Shown: piece by piece, positions 36,501 through 45,360 of the stretch | Numbering within the stretch: the stretch's first letter is position 1 | Layout: the number at the start of each line of letters is the position of its first letter | Assembly (NCBI RefSeq): GCF_003590095.1 | Contig: NC_039482.1 | Coordinates: 7,581,657-7,645,656 of the forward strand | DNA: 64,000 nucleotides | Direction: 5' to 3' | DNA from: Trichoplusia ni | Lineage: Eukaryota; Arthropoda; Insecta; Lepidoptera; Noctuidae | Made by a program: the position numbers and the translations under genes | The notes under the pieces: generated by a model | What the model saw: the letters and a program-made list of their open reading frames with translations, nothing else | Database searches by the model: none | Told to the model about the DNA's origin: nothing

Positions 36501-39500
36501 CTTTGTTGAATACCGTTAAGATACAATCGCCCGATACCTTGCATGCCTCCTTTATCATTCTGTTAGAGATTTTGTCTTCTCCAGAGGCTTTATTAAGAGA
36601 CAGTGATCTAACAACAGTGATAAACTCGCCAGCAGATGGAAGTTTTGACATTGGAGATGTAGGAACATCGGTAGCGAATGCTCTTATTTGTTGGTGATAA
36701 TCGTCGTCGGTGTTTTGGTGGTCATCCGGTACAAAAGCGTTTAGAAGTGCTTCTGTGGTCTCCTCGATCCTAACGGTGTGTATATTATTAATTTTGATGT
36801 TATGTATAAATGCCAGGTTCCTTCTCAAGGCAGTCCGTCGTCTCATGCACTCCAGCACAGTTGGCGCAGGAGGGAGCCTAAGGGAGGTTAGGCCCTGCAG
36901 TGGAAAAACTTTTTTTATTTTTGTTAGTTTATGACATTTATTGCCAGTAGTTTTTTTTTGTAACCCATTGGAAGGCAATGTAAATGCTTGCATTATTCAT
37001 CTAATATATAAAATTGACACGATGTTAGTTACCGTACTCCTCCGAAACGGTTCGACCGATTTTTATGAAATCTATACTAATATATAAAGCTGAAGAATTT
37101 GTTTGTTGTAGGAGCGAAGATACAATGGAAAATGCGAAAAAAAAACAGGGCAGGTATATATCATAACTTATATCTTCTACCCACGGGGACGAAGTCGCGG
37201 GCAACAGCTAGTTTTGTATACATATTGGATAGGTCTGAGAATAGAACAACATCTATTTTTCATACCCCTAAGTGATAAGGGTTGCTCAGACTAAAAAAAT
37301 ATATTTTATTTTTTGGACGAAATTTTTTGTTTTTATTTTTTATAATGTGGCATTAAAAAGTACATACAACTAGAAATAATTTATTAGGCAAAACAACGTT
37401 TGCTGGGTGAGATAGTTGATTTATAAAAATACAAGATAAACCAAACAATGTGCCAGTTTTAGTAGCTCATATAGTGTCAAAAAAAGTTGTCAATTGCGAG
37501 TAGGAATAGCGACACCGAGAGTGCCGTACAAATGGGCTAAAGAAAAATTTTACCTACTTAATTTGACTATGAAATAATCCATTTTCTTCAGCATTGATCA
37601 ACTAATGATAGTTTATCAAGTAAATTAAAGTAAGTTTATCTTTGAGAACTGTTTGTTTCAAACTTTGTCACTTACATCATTCTCCAACAATGGCACTTTA
37701 ACTTGTAGTAAGTTGAGCAAGTTAGGCATCCACACAGGCATGTTGTCTTCGAAGAATTCTGGCAGATCTTGGTAGTTCAGCGAGTAGAAGACTTTGCAGA
37801 TTAACACAAGAGATCCGTAGATAACTCGCAACGCATCCTGGTTGCCGGCATGTTTCTCCGTCAAGTCTATGGTGGCCTGTGGACAATGATTCATATGTAA
37901 TAAAATATCTTTTAAAATCAAGCGACTAACGACCAAGTTTTCAAAAAAGCGACTCCTGCAAAAAGAATTAGAAATGTTATGGGTACTTGTATCGCGAGGG
38001 TTTCACAGACATTACTCACATGCAAAACGAAACACAGACGGAACAATCATTTGTTTTGTTTTGCATCGCTCGCTATAGTATGCCATACTGGTTGGCTCTA
38101 TGAATAAGGTGTAACCCCAGGGTAAGACAGAAGTTATATGTTCAATCTTCATTATTCTAAGACACCACTGACAAAAGGAGAGGGAAAACATCGTGAGGTA
38201 ACGTGGATGGCAAATATTGGAATCTGAAATCGCCAACCCGCATTGAGCTAGCATCGAACATTCTGTATACGGAAAGAAACTTGTGCCCAGTAGGACTTAC
38301 ATTACAAGCGAGTAAGGGAGCGTTCAAGTATTACGTAACGCAATTTAGGGGTGGGGGGAGGGTTTAAAACATTTCGGTGCGTTCCAAGGGCAGCAGGGGG
38401 TGTTTATACAACGCGTTATGTATCTTTTTTTATTTAAATATTCGAATAGGAATATAGAATCTTGCTAAACCGCAACCCTTTTCATCTATATTTTTGCGGG
38501 GAAAATGTAAAATGTTACGTAACATTTAAAGGGGCGGGGGGGGTGGGGCGCGAAACGTTACGATGCGTTACATAGGGGAGAGGGGCGGTCTAAAATCTTC
38601 ATATATTGCGTTACGTAATACTTGAACCTATAAAAAAACTTGTTAATAACTATCTAAGTCCATACTTACTACAAACAAATCAGTGAGAGGTTTGGCAAAG
38701 TTCTCGAGGACATGTTTGATTTCTTCCCACAGCTTCTGTGATTTAAACTCAAACCGATAACGTTTGAACAAGGAATGCGCTGTCCGCAACACACCGTTTA
38801 TCACATGGAAATCACCTGAAAATATCCAAAAATAAAATGTCTGTTACATGCTCAAATAGATTAGCATTCTCTGATTTGTGTTGTGAACCTATAGATATGT
38901 TTGAGTTATATCTAACTATTTACATGTAAAAGGTGTCAGGGCGCGTTCCCACTTTATCGTGACGACAGATAGCCGTGTAGGTTTAAGTTGAATTCTTTCG
39001 TATTGTACTGTTGTACCTATTCTAGCTGCTTCTCCATTTGACCCAAAGGTTGACTGGTAGACCGCTTTATGTAGCGCAATTGTACATGAAAGTCTAAATA
39101 AATAAATAGCTAGATACTGTAGCCGCTAAACGATAAAATTCAATCGTCAAACAATCGTTACTATAAGTAGAAACGCGTCCTTACGAGAACCTACCTGTAC
39201 CAAACTTTTCAACCATTTCCGGTATTAGGCTTGGCCACTTCTCAGGAAAGTCGCACTTGCCGATTATGGATACCGCATCACTGAACTGCCTTTGGATAGC
39301 TTCTGGAGATTTTAACATGAGTGAAACTATCAAGGTCTTTATTGAAGATCGGTCCGATGCATGTATCCTGTCCACTCCATCATCCTCCTGTAAATAAATA
39401 AACCTTTTTGTTACTTGAGCTGCAGTCTACAGGATTATACAATAAACCCTGTCTGATCCTTGACTTGACACTTGGCTAGTTACATATACCTTATATAAGT

Positions 39501-40822
39501 AACTAGCCAAGTGTTACAATGAAAATCTATTTCTTCTTATATTTCTTTAGCACAGAATTAACCATCAATATAACCCAAAATTTTGGGAAGTTACTAGATT
39601 TTAGGTATTTGAATAATTATTAGGACTTATTAGTTTTTATTACTGACATAGATAAATTTGTATAATATTATTTCAAATTAATTAAATTGATTATGGAAAA
39701 TTCTTTTATTTTTTTATCCAACAAATAATCCCAGGCACTTAATTGTTACATCATACAACTTCTTATTTGATCAGACATTTTTTTAATACATTCCATATGA
39801 TTGTTTCATGACCTATAATTAAATTTAGTATTTCCTATTGGATGTCAAAAAAGTAAAGTTTTTATTGACTATTATTAAATGCTTATTGTGCCTTTATACT
39901 AAATTTAATAATGCTTCTTTCATTTCCCTGCTCTTTTTGCTGTGTTAGACACTGTCTACAATTGTTTTTCATTCAATTTTGAAGACGGAGTCAAGTCTTG
40001 ATGTTTGTCTACCCATATTAAAAGTTATAAAAAATAGCCCAATACACTTACCACTTGCCAGTTCCTTTTGATATAGTTTTTGAAAGCAATCGATGCTGCA
40101 ACTCGGATCGTAAGATCAACGGAATCCTTGTCAATGACGTGTAGCAACAGGATAGCATAGTTCTGATTAACTTCAACACTCTCCAAGAACTTTTCAGCTG
40201 CCAAACATAATATTTTTAATTAAAAGCTGTGGCAGTAGAGCCTGTGCCCAGCACTGGGATATTCATAGTCCAACATTGTAAAAAAAAAGACTTTTAAGGG
40301 GATTTAATTTTAATAATTTACTTTTACATTGTACAGTATGTTGTATTGATGATAAGTTAATCAAGTAATACGTAACTACATCACATTTTCAAATACTCAG
40401 CCATTTGTAACTTCTTGGTAAGGATGACGTGCAGCAAGACATAATCATTGCATATAAAGATTTATGATATTATCAGTACATATTATGTCCAGTTACATGC
40501 ACTGCAGTTAGGTTATTCTCTACTTAGGACGGAACTGTTATTAGCCTTAACGTAATTTACTTTTATCATGTGCAATCATAATATTCTTTGTCATAAGTGT
40601 CTTTAAGGTTAATCTAAAATGCAGAATGCTGAATTTCTATTAAATAACTATAGGATATTGCGATATATTTTAGGAACTTCGAGTAATTATGCACTTTGAA
40701 AATAAATTCATATTCATATAGCAAACGAAATACGTACCCGGCCGCCTAATGTTTGGGTCTGGATTGAGAGTCTGCTGCAAGTAATTGGCTAAAGTAGCCA
40801 GATTTTCATCGGTTACCTCCAT
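21502..40822 (-). CDS. CSE1L: Exportin-2 (CSE1L/CAS), 19 coding exons
   Basis: Exons on the - strand: 40738-40822, 40052-40197, 39195-39387, 38670-38815, 37676-37876, 34391-34561, 33740-33869, 32710-32873, 32300-32489, 31423-31523, 30678-30864, 30307-30463, 29807-29898, 29208-29428, 27514-27611, 26754-26921, 24867-25029, 22003-22147, 21502-21656. All junctions are GT-AG and phases match; the spliced frame is 970 codons plus stop, close to human CSE1L. CSE1L is a HEAT-repeat karyopherin that, with RanGTP, exports importin-alpha from the nucleus. Hallmarks: the N-terminal block ending NPDPNIRRP, the importin-beta N-terminal region (AEKFLESVEVNQNY, FKNYIKRNW), the Cse1 region (QDLPEFFEDNM, CEKVVIPNMEFR, RRAACDLVR, KDAAMYLVTSLAS) and the C-terminal ELP/DDHFIEVDDAPGYQ block. 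The ATG lies in GCTGCCATGG. Exons 9 and 14 run into tandem arrays that repeat their donor sites; I used the first donor in each, which restores the conserved protein. GC content varies sharply between exons. Confidence 0.95.
22585..24314 (+). mobile_element. 1.73-kb TA-flanked DNA transposon derivative
   Basis: CAGGGTGTAAGGAACACCGT at 22585-22604 is the perfect inverted complement of the last 20 bases at 24295-24314. Both ends are flanked by TA (22583-22584, 24315-24316), the target duplication of Tc1/mariner-like elements. It sits in CSE1L intron 17 and contains a short transposase-like frame at 23704-23958, so it is probably an internally deleted copy. Confidence 0.85.
23704..23958 (+). pseudogene. 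Internally deleted transposase (DUF4817-like ends)
   Basis: The 84-codon frame joins two parts. The N-terminal part (YFTARENGNMLMCYGEARGN, then an Ala-rich helix with IYWTRY) resembles the helix-turn-helix start of insect DUF4817-type transposase proteins. The C-terminal part (CVHVDGGHFEPYL) resembles their usual GGHFE-LL end. The catalytic middle of several hundred residues is missing. It lies inside the terminal inverted repeats of the 22585-24314 element, in sense with it, supporting a non-autonomous deletion derivative. The family match is from memory. Confidence 0.5.
26045..26210 (+). repeat. Dispersed lepidopteran repeat B, long copy
   Basis: Key phrases are aagaggtatcgtgttgccca, ggtaactggtttgaggaggt, cttgtaaaacactggtactt and ggctggaagccgaccccaac, ending in a gatgatga motif. 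Related copies lie at 31011-31142 and 12093-12178. It directly abuts the MITE at 26212. Located in CSE1L intron 16. Confidence 0.65.
26212..26716. mobile_element. MITE with 24-base terminal inverted repeats
   Basis: The left end actatagtaaggccaac (26212 onward) is matched by the inverted right end gttggccttactatagt, finishing at 26716; over 24 bases only one mismatch is seen. There is no coding capacity. It carries a second element (26379-26538) inserted in its middle. Located in CSE1L intron 16. Confidence 0.8.
26379..26538 (+). mobile_element. Repeat E copy 1, nested inside the MITE
   Basis: A 160-base element starts ttattaaatgatg and ends ctatcaaaa, flanked by perfect 12-base direct repeats tacaagaaagca (26367-26378 and 26539-26550). 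A related copy is at 27324-27487 and a diverged inverted fragment at 33350-33445. A subterminal inverted pair (ttattaaatg/catttaataa) is present. Long target duplications argue for retroposition, but no clear Pol III boxes are visible. Confidence 0.75.
27324..27487 (+). mobile_element. Repeat E copy 2 (CSE1L intron 15 edge)
   Basis: Same 160-base family as 26379-26538, sharing cggtttactcacgcgtattt, gtttcgg-accaaccggagt and gagcagacgcggcgggatcg. Flanking A-rich 12-mers match at about 10 of 12 positions, consistent with an older target duplication. It ends only 27 bases before the 3' (donor) end of CSE1L exon 15. Confidence 0.75.
27714..29286 (-). repeat. 121-bp tandem array of CSE1L exon 14 end plus donor
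   Basis: The unit, read on the - strand, is 78 bases of coding exon (26 codons, beginning NVRPLVRLLCAF and ending LASGRL) plus 43 intronic bases (gtcagtgtcccgcgcccgca, then a CA-rich run). The donor CTG|GTCAGT recurs every 121 bases from 29208 down to 27756, 13 copies. Copies look identical except for one G-to-T at 28275. The unit has no stop in any - frame and 121 is 1 mod 3, so three very long overlapping frames arise. The frame continuous with exon 14 stays open through the whole array. The true exon ends at the first donor. Confidence 0.95.
30119..30275 (+). repeat. Dispersed repeat C with A-rich tail
   Basis: It carries aaaacgcggatgacggagca, ggcggttcaggtttagtcag, gtccatgaggatt and ends in a run of ten A. 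The inverted relative is at 33527-33691. The poly(A) end and 3' conservation suggest a LINE or SINE 3' end. Located in CSE1L intron 12. Confidence 0.65.
31011..31142 (+). repeat. Dispersed lepidopteran repeat B, third copy
   Basis: Shares ctaagaggtatcgtgctgcc, ggtaactgggttgaggtcg and aaacactggcacttag with the copy at 26045-26210. Located in CSE1L intron 10. Confidence 0.6.
31790..31912 (-). repeat. Dispersed repeat D, diverged copy
   Basis: cacacgaaatttcataagaa followed by tcgttcgagtcgtttacgag is the diverged complement of the core seen at 12330-12380. It sits just downstream (CSE1L sense) of the 145-bp array in intron 9. Confidence 0.4.
31930..32424 (-). repeat. 145-bp tandem array of CSE1L exon 9 end plus donor
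   Basis: On the - strand each unit holds ~125 bases of exon 9 (from LVTSLASRGSTQAAG to LPELQRPD) plus 20 intronic bases gtaacactaaccactaactg. Donors GACG|GTAACA lie at 32300, 32155 and 32010, and a partial copy continues to about 31930 with a few differences (cgacacgc for cgggacgc). Reading through the first donor meets a stop after six codons, so only splicing at the first donor gives the conserved protein. Confidence 0.95.
33350..33445 (-). repeat. Repeat E, diverged inverted fragment
   Basis: ccagttgggtccgaaactat, then agtaaaccgttgcatcatta, is the diverged complement of the family at 27324-27487. Located in CSE1L intron 7. Confidence 0.5.
33527..33691 (-). repeat. Dispersed repeat C, inverted copy
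   Basis: Contains aatcctcatgaacacctact, gggaggaaatgggtagtgt, cagacttttactgactaaac and cgccgtgctacgtcatccgc, the complement of the copy at 30119-30275. A T-rich run at its left end corresponds to the A tail of the other copy. Confidence 0.65.
34930..36993 (-). mobile_element. 5'-truncated R1-clade-like LINE in CSE1L intron 5
   Basis: On the - strand, broken frames read in order: LNKASGEDKISNRMIKEA (36993-36328 frame); FLDISGAFDNACWPMILLKL, LTLGCPQGSVLGPYLWN and the catalytic GYADDGLLLI (36303-35932); AYRTVSTEALPVLAGVLPVD (35591-35298); and a Cys/His end CQCS...HILWEC near 35100-35180. The first-domain aspartate (FLDISGAFDN), the YADD box and the AYRT-S--AL-VLAG block are hallmarks of R1/jockey-type non-LTR reverse transcriptases. 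Frameshifts and stops show decay; no endonuclease domain is present. It is in sense with CSE1L. Confidence 0.8.
36996..37215 (+). repeat. Dispersed repeat D, two fragments
   Basis: ctcctccgaaacggttcgac with cgatttttatgaaat, then a second segment starting tatactaatatataaagctg and ending cgcgggcaacagctagt. The latter end is shared, inverted, with 16031-16066. It lies just 5' of the truncated LINE. Confidence 0.5.
38322..38627. mobile_element. MITE with 22-base perfect inverted ends
   Basis: gttcaagtattacgtaacgc(aa) at 38322-38343 is inverted perfectly at 38606-38627. The 306-base interior has G-rich runs and no frame. Located in CSE1L intron 4. Confidence 0.85.
39468..39514. repeat. 16-bp perfect inverted repeat in CSE1L intron 3 (wide)
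   Basis: acacttggctagttac at 39468-39483 and gtaactagccaagtgt at 39499-39514 are perfect complements separated by 15 bases. They lie in the intron between exons 2 and 3, outside coding sequence and outside any repeat I recognise. Confidence 0.8.
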
Positions 40823-41147
40823 GGCAGCAACTGAATAATTAGCAGAATGTTAGGACCTCGATTAACGTGGTTTTATATTCAAACTACTGAAAATGTGATC
40901 ACTGATCAGACTTTTCCGTAACCGTCCGACAGTTGGTCTTGAAGTTTGTTTGACAAATGTAAAAATGTTTTCATCCTTTGTCTGTGGTGTTCGTGGATTC
41001 CACAGACAATAAATCAAAATCACTCCGAGTTGCAGGTGTGTGATACGATTGAATAACAAAAAACACAGAAAGTTCCTCTTCCTCTAACCAGGTACGAGTT
41101 GACATGGAGATTTATAAATTCATGATATTTATTGGTTTAAGCACTTA

Positions 41148-41423
41148 AGGTACGCCTTCATGCAACCGCTCGACGCTCGTTGTCAACGGCAAATCTGGTC
41201 ACGAGCGACGCGGCGATGCGACCCTGTGTTGCTGATATCCTAACCTCATTCATAACTCGTGGCAGTGATACAAGGGAAACAAATTACCACCATACCTTGT
41301 GTAATTCCATTATTTATAATGATTAATTTAAAAACTAAACATTTTCAGCTTTGTCGCAACTTAAAACGTAACCTGATTTTTCGCTAAAACGAGCGCCAAG
41401 CAGCTGCATGAGACCGTACCTTT
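41148..41423. mobile_element. MITE-like element upstream of CSE1L
   Basis: aaggtacgccttcatgcaac...cgacgctcgtt at the left is inverted at 41388-41423 with ~29 of 38 positions matching. A diverged relative of the left end (cctcatgagtcactcgtcgc) appears at 41667-41690. It may affect the CSE1L promoter region, which starts within ~300 bases. Confidence 0.45.
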
Positions 41424-42302
41424 ACAATTACTTTTATAGAAACTTAAATTCAAAACGGTAGTTCGGTTTCTTGGAAGTTAACAATCACTAGCTACTATAT
41501 TGAAAACAGCTGTAAAATTATTAGCTTAACCGGCACTCAAAGTACTAATTAATTGAAGCAGAAAAAAGTTAAAATTGTGAAATAATAGAAAATCGACTCC
41601 GTCGCGATTGAATCCTGAATGAATCGCATTTCACTTTAGCCCAAATATTTAGTCACAGACTAGTGCAGGCGTAGCCTCATGAGTCACTCGTCGCTCGTTT
41701 GCAGTGACAAATCTGATCACGTGGCCCATTTTGAAATTTAAAAATGGAAAAAGCGACAAAATTAAGTCAAAATATTAAAGGTAGCGACAAAGCTGAAATT
41801 GTTGAGCTATGGTCTTTGCAGTTGCAAAACGACTGAAAAGACTTTTAGTTAATTGTCTTTGTATTTTTTGTTCATCTTTTCTATACCTTCTTCGTACAGT
41901 TCGTACATCTATGGTCTACACTCTGCAGTCTGTACTACATTGTCAATTAGATGAAGAATCTTCATCATTTTCAATAATCTTCATTCTTCATGTTCTAAAC
42001 AACTTACCTGAAGGCTGAATTACTATTCTATTTGCTGAGAAAATTACCATTTTAAACCAGGAAATGATTTTGTTGGAGTGGTTTTTGTTTTGTGCGTAGT
42101 GGGACTAGCAGACAGTGCTCTTGTTTTCGTGTTGTCGGAATCAGCGTAATGTAAAATGTTGTTGGTTGTTGCGAAAAGGAAACAGTTTAGTTACTGTCGA
42201 ACTGGTCGTTGAACGTTCAATTGTCGAAATCAGTAATCCAGCGTCGCGTGAGTTTTAGTGATGAGACAAGCGGCAATTCGTAAGAAGGCATTTTCACTAA
42301 AA

Positions 42303-42341
42303 ACCGAGCGGTGTGTGATAGGCTATCACACACCGCTCGGT
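42303..42341. repeat. Perfect 18-bp hairpin, 3-base loop
   Basis: accgagcggtgtgtgata at 42303-42320, loop ggc, then the exact complement at 42324-42341. It sits ~250 bases beyond the 3' end of the piggyBac transposase frame and may be part of that element's terminal region, or an independent foldback. Confidence 0.85.
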
Positions 42342-42596
42342 GTGCTCGGTGCTTTTACTGATAGCAGACCCTCTAACCCTTAGTAGCCTGATTTACGAAA
42401 GTGTTTTTTTTTAATATTACTGTGTTTGCTTGAGGGTCTAGATGAAGGGAAAAATAGCTAAAAAAATCACAATATTTATTTCACATATTTATTTAGAAAA
42501 AAAAACAGGTATCAATTTTGATACTTCAGGCATTAAGGCCATAAAGAAATCAGATATACCTATGCATGAAATAATGAGAAACAATGATTGTTTTTA

Positions 42597-43695
42597 TTAT
42601 CGCATAACGACACTACACTTTTTACAGAACCAGGAGGTAAGTTTCCTACAATTATTAAATTTACACTTATTTCTAGAATCCATAAATATTTTTTCATGAC
42701 CAATACAATCGCAACGCACGTCAGTAGAGGGTAGTACTTGTATACCTGTCCGGGGTCTTTTAGGAGGTACTGTAGTGTCTTGTCTGTTGGTACTGTTGGT
42801 ACTGGGTCTTCCCCTTTTATTTTTCGAGTGACTTTGATATCTACATAAAGTATCGGCAAGCTCAGTTCTAAAATCTGCTAACTTCATAATATTCTTCTGA
42901 AGTGTTCCTTTCACTGTGTTTACCTTTTTGTATAGTACCCAAGCATTGATGACAGTCATGTCTAACAAGTGGTAGAAGAGCCTCATTGTCCACTTTCTCG
43001 ACTTTATGCGGATACAATATCGAACAATGAAGCTATCCATCATATCCCATGTGTGCATTATATTCTTTTATGACCCGAGGACATGATACTTGAACATTAG
43101 CCTTTAGTTTTTTTTCGTAGCGGGTTATAGTATCCGCTGGTTCAGCGCCAACATACATGGAAAGTAATAGTACTTGTTTGTTGTCTTTCCAACTTGTGGC
43201 CGAAAATTCTTGGCCTTCGTGAGAAGCCACATTTTCGTGATATGTTCCTCTGGGTACGTTACACTTCATAATTTCCCGTTTCTCCGGCAACTTGCACGAC
43301 TTTCCAAGCCTGTTTCTCTGTACTGTTCCAAGACAATAAATACCTACGTTGGTCAAGTAATGTAGCAGAGGAATATTCGTATAAAAATTGTCAAAATAAA
43401 TTATATGATTGACTTGCTTTGGTACTGGTCGTAACAATCGAATAACTGTATTCGATACAGCTCCGAGGTCTGGTTCGCCTGGTAAACGGTCTTTGTCTTT
43501 AGCTCCTGAGTAAATCTCAAAACTGTAGGCATACCCAGACAGAGAGCATACAACGTATAATTTGAATCCCCACTTATGGGGCTTGTTGGGTAAGTATTGT
43601 TTCATAAAATGTTTAATTTTAGTGGCACACATTTGCTCGTCTAGTGATAGACGATGCTCAAATGGTACAGTACCGTAAAACAGGGTGAATAGCAA
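42597..43695 (-). pseudogene. piggyBac-type transposase, frameshifted and N-truncated
   Basis: Two overlapping frames (43695-43033 and 43058-42597, - strand) together cover the catalytic core and C-terminus of a piggyBac (PGBD-like) DDD transposase. The first aspartate is in RLSLDEQM and the second in IIYFDNFYTNIPLL; the motif that normally carries the third lies exactly at the frame break (HMGYDG / MMDSFIVRY). The following RLFYHLLDMTVINAW block is typical. The C-terminus is a cysteine-rich finger (CDCIGHE...CKFNNCRK...FCKKC). The N-terminal ~200 residues are missing or decayed. It was able to bind DNA ends in its ancestor; this copy cannot be catalytic as it stands. Confidence 0.9.
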
Positions 43696-43749
43696 TGATT
43701 TTCAACTTTGTCATAAGAATTTGTTGTCTGTTAATTTTTTTTTTAATCT

Positions 43750-44164
43750 CTGGTTATTTTATATCATGTCCGGTACCTAATAATAAAGAGCTGAAACAAT
43801 ATTTTTTAACTATATGCAAAGGTTTTCCAGATTTTTAATAAAATATGTACCATTTCTATTCACCCGACGACTGGGGTCAATAGAAATGCGTAAAGGGGTG
43901 AATGGAAAAACTGTTAGGGCTGCCAAAAATGACTTATCCAACATGCAAAAATGTAAGGTTGTGTATTTAAAAATTGTTTTGGTTTTTAAATGTTAAATTA
44001 AATTCGAAATTTGTGATTTAAACTATTTATGCATATTGTTGTGTGTTGTGTGTGAGGATCAGGTCACTCTTCAATGATTTTTTTCTTTATTAGGCTTCTT
44101 ATAGAAATACTTGATTATGATGGATACAGTACATTCAGAAAAATATTATGTAAGGCGAATAATA
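43750..44164. other. Sequence between piggyBac and BEL remnants
   Basis: AT-rich sequence without a recognisable gene. The short frame at 43814-43996 has no domain signature. Confidence 0.4.
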
Positions 44165-44401
44165 TGTTACGGTGGTGTACCGACTACCACCGCAGTTGCT
44201 GATTGAAGGAAGTCAAAAAGAAGTGATCGATAGGAGCGAATAATTGAAGTTCCTCGGCGACCAATCAGAGCTCGCTGCTCGCTGCACGCCGGTCTCGTTC
44301 GCCGCTCACAATCATTCGCCGCGTCTCCGTCCGCCGGACGATAGAGGGTGTCTCGTATCTTAATCCTTTTCCACTAGATGGCGTTAGCAGTAGCGTTAAC
44401 A
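44165..44401 (-). repeat. 3' LTR of a BEL-type element
   Basis: The 237-base segment has TGTTA...TAACA ends. On the - strand it follows a purine/G-rich tract (ggccgggggca) located just after the integrase stop, as expected for a polypurine tract and 3' LTR. The 5' LTR is not in the window. Confidence 0.65.
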
Positions 44402-44456
44402 TATGCCCCCGGCCTTGGAAGCTCCTGCTTCCAACGAAGTACTGATAACTGCATGA

Positions 44457-45350
44457 TTATTGTGAACTCGTAGTTTTTTCTTCTTCTTGCGATAATAAAG
44501 AACATATTTTAGAGAATGCCCTTCGTACCGTCCCTGTCGCCGTTTTGATGTCAGCGACTCGTGACAGGCCATCCTTCCCTGGAAAAGTATGAAGGATTCT
44601 TCCCAAGCGCCACTTGAGAGGCGGCAGATTGTCCTCCTTGATTAGTACAAGAGTATTAGGTACCAATTCTTCTCTGCGTGTCTTCCACTTCGTTCTTGTC
44701 TGAAGCTCCGCGATGTACTCCTTTGACCACCTCTGCCAAAACTGCTGCCGCATCTGTTCCACGCGGTCGTAGCGGGACAGGCGATGTGAAGCTGTAGTCG
44801 TCAGGTCTGGGCAGGCCGGTGCGGTGAGCGGTCGGCCAATCAGAAACAGAGAAGGGCTGAGGGGAAGAAGGTCAGCTGGGTCTGCGGACAGTGGATACAT
44901 GGGTCGAGAGTTTAGGACGGCTTCGATTTGAGCCAATATCGTGCTAAACTCTTCATAAGTTAAGTTCGCGTTGCCTATAACACGACGTATGTGGTACTTG
45001 CAAGACTTAACTCCTGCCTCCCACAATCCCCCAAAATGCGGTGTATATGGTGGTATGAAATTAAATTTTATATCATCATTAGCTAAAACTTCAATTATAT
45101 TATCACAATTATTCCTTAAAAAATGTGTAAGTTCTTTCATAGCTCCAACAAAATTTTTACCGTTGTCTGAGAATATTTCAGAGGGTTTACCCCGTCTAGA
45201 CATAAAGCGTTTTAATGCTAATATATATGCATCAGTTGTCAAAGCAGTCACCAACTCCAAGTGAACTGCACGCGTAGAGAAACATATAAATAAACAAATA
45301 TAACATTTTTCTAATTTAGCGCCCCTTCCTTTACGGTTCAAAATAAACAT
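44457..45350 (-). pseudogene. BEL/Pao integrase C-terminal part
   Basis: The 297-codon frame contains STRAVHLELVTALTTDAYI, the catalytic aspartate in EIFSDNGKNFVGA, and FIPPYTPHFGGLWEAGVKS with the catalytic glutamate region. It continues into the DUF5641-like tail (EYIAELQTRTKWK, LVLIKEDNLPPLKWRLGRI). These are diagnostic for BEL/Pao pol. The frame is open to its stop, but everything upstream is cut at 45360, where hAT1 starts, so this is a 5'-truncated remnant. Confidence 0.9.
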
Positions 45351-45360
45351 GGGTCCTGCA

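Noticed and set aside
41743..41835. Short + frame MEKATKLSQNIKGSDKAEIV upstream of CSE1L
   Set aside because: It stops after ~30 codons, no following exon is visible, and the region is full of MITE-like inverted repeats.
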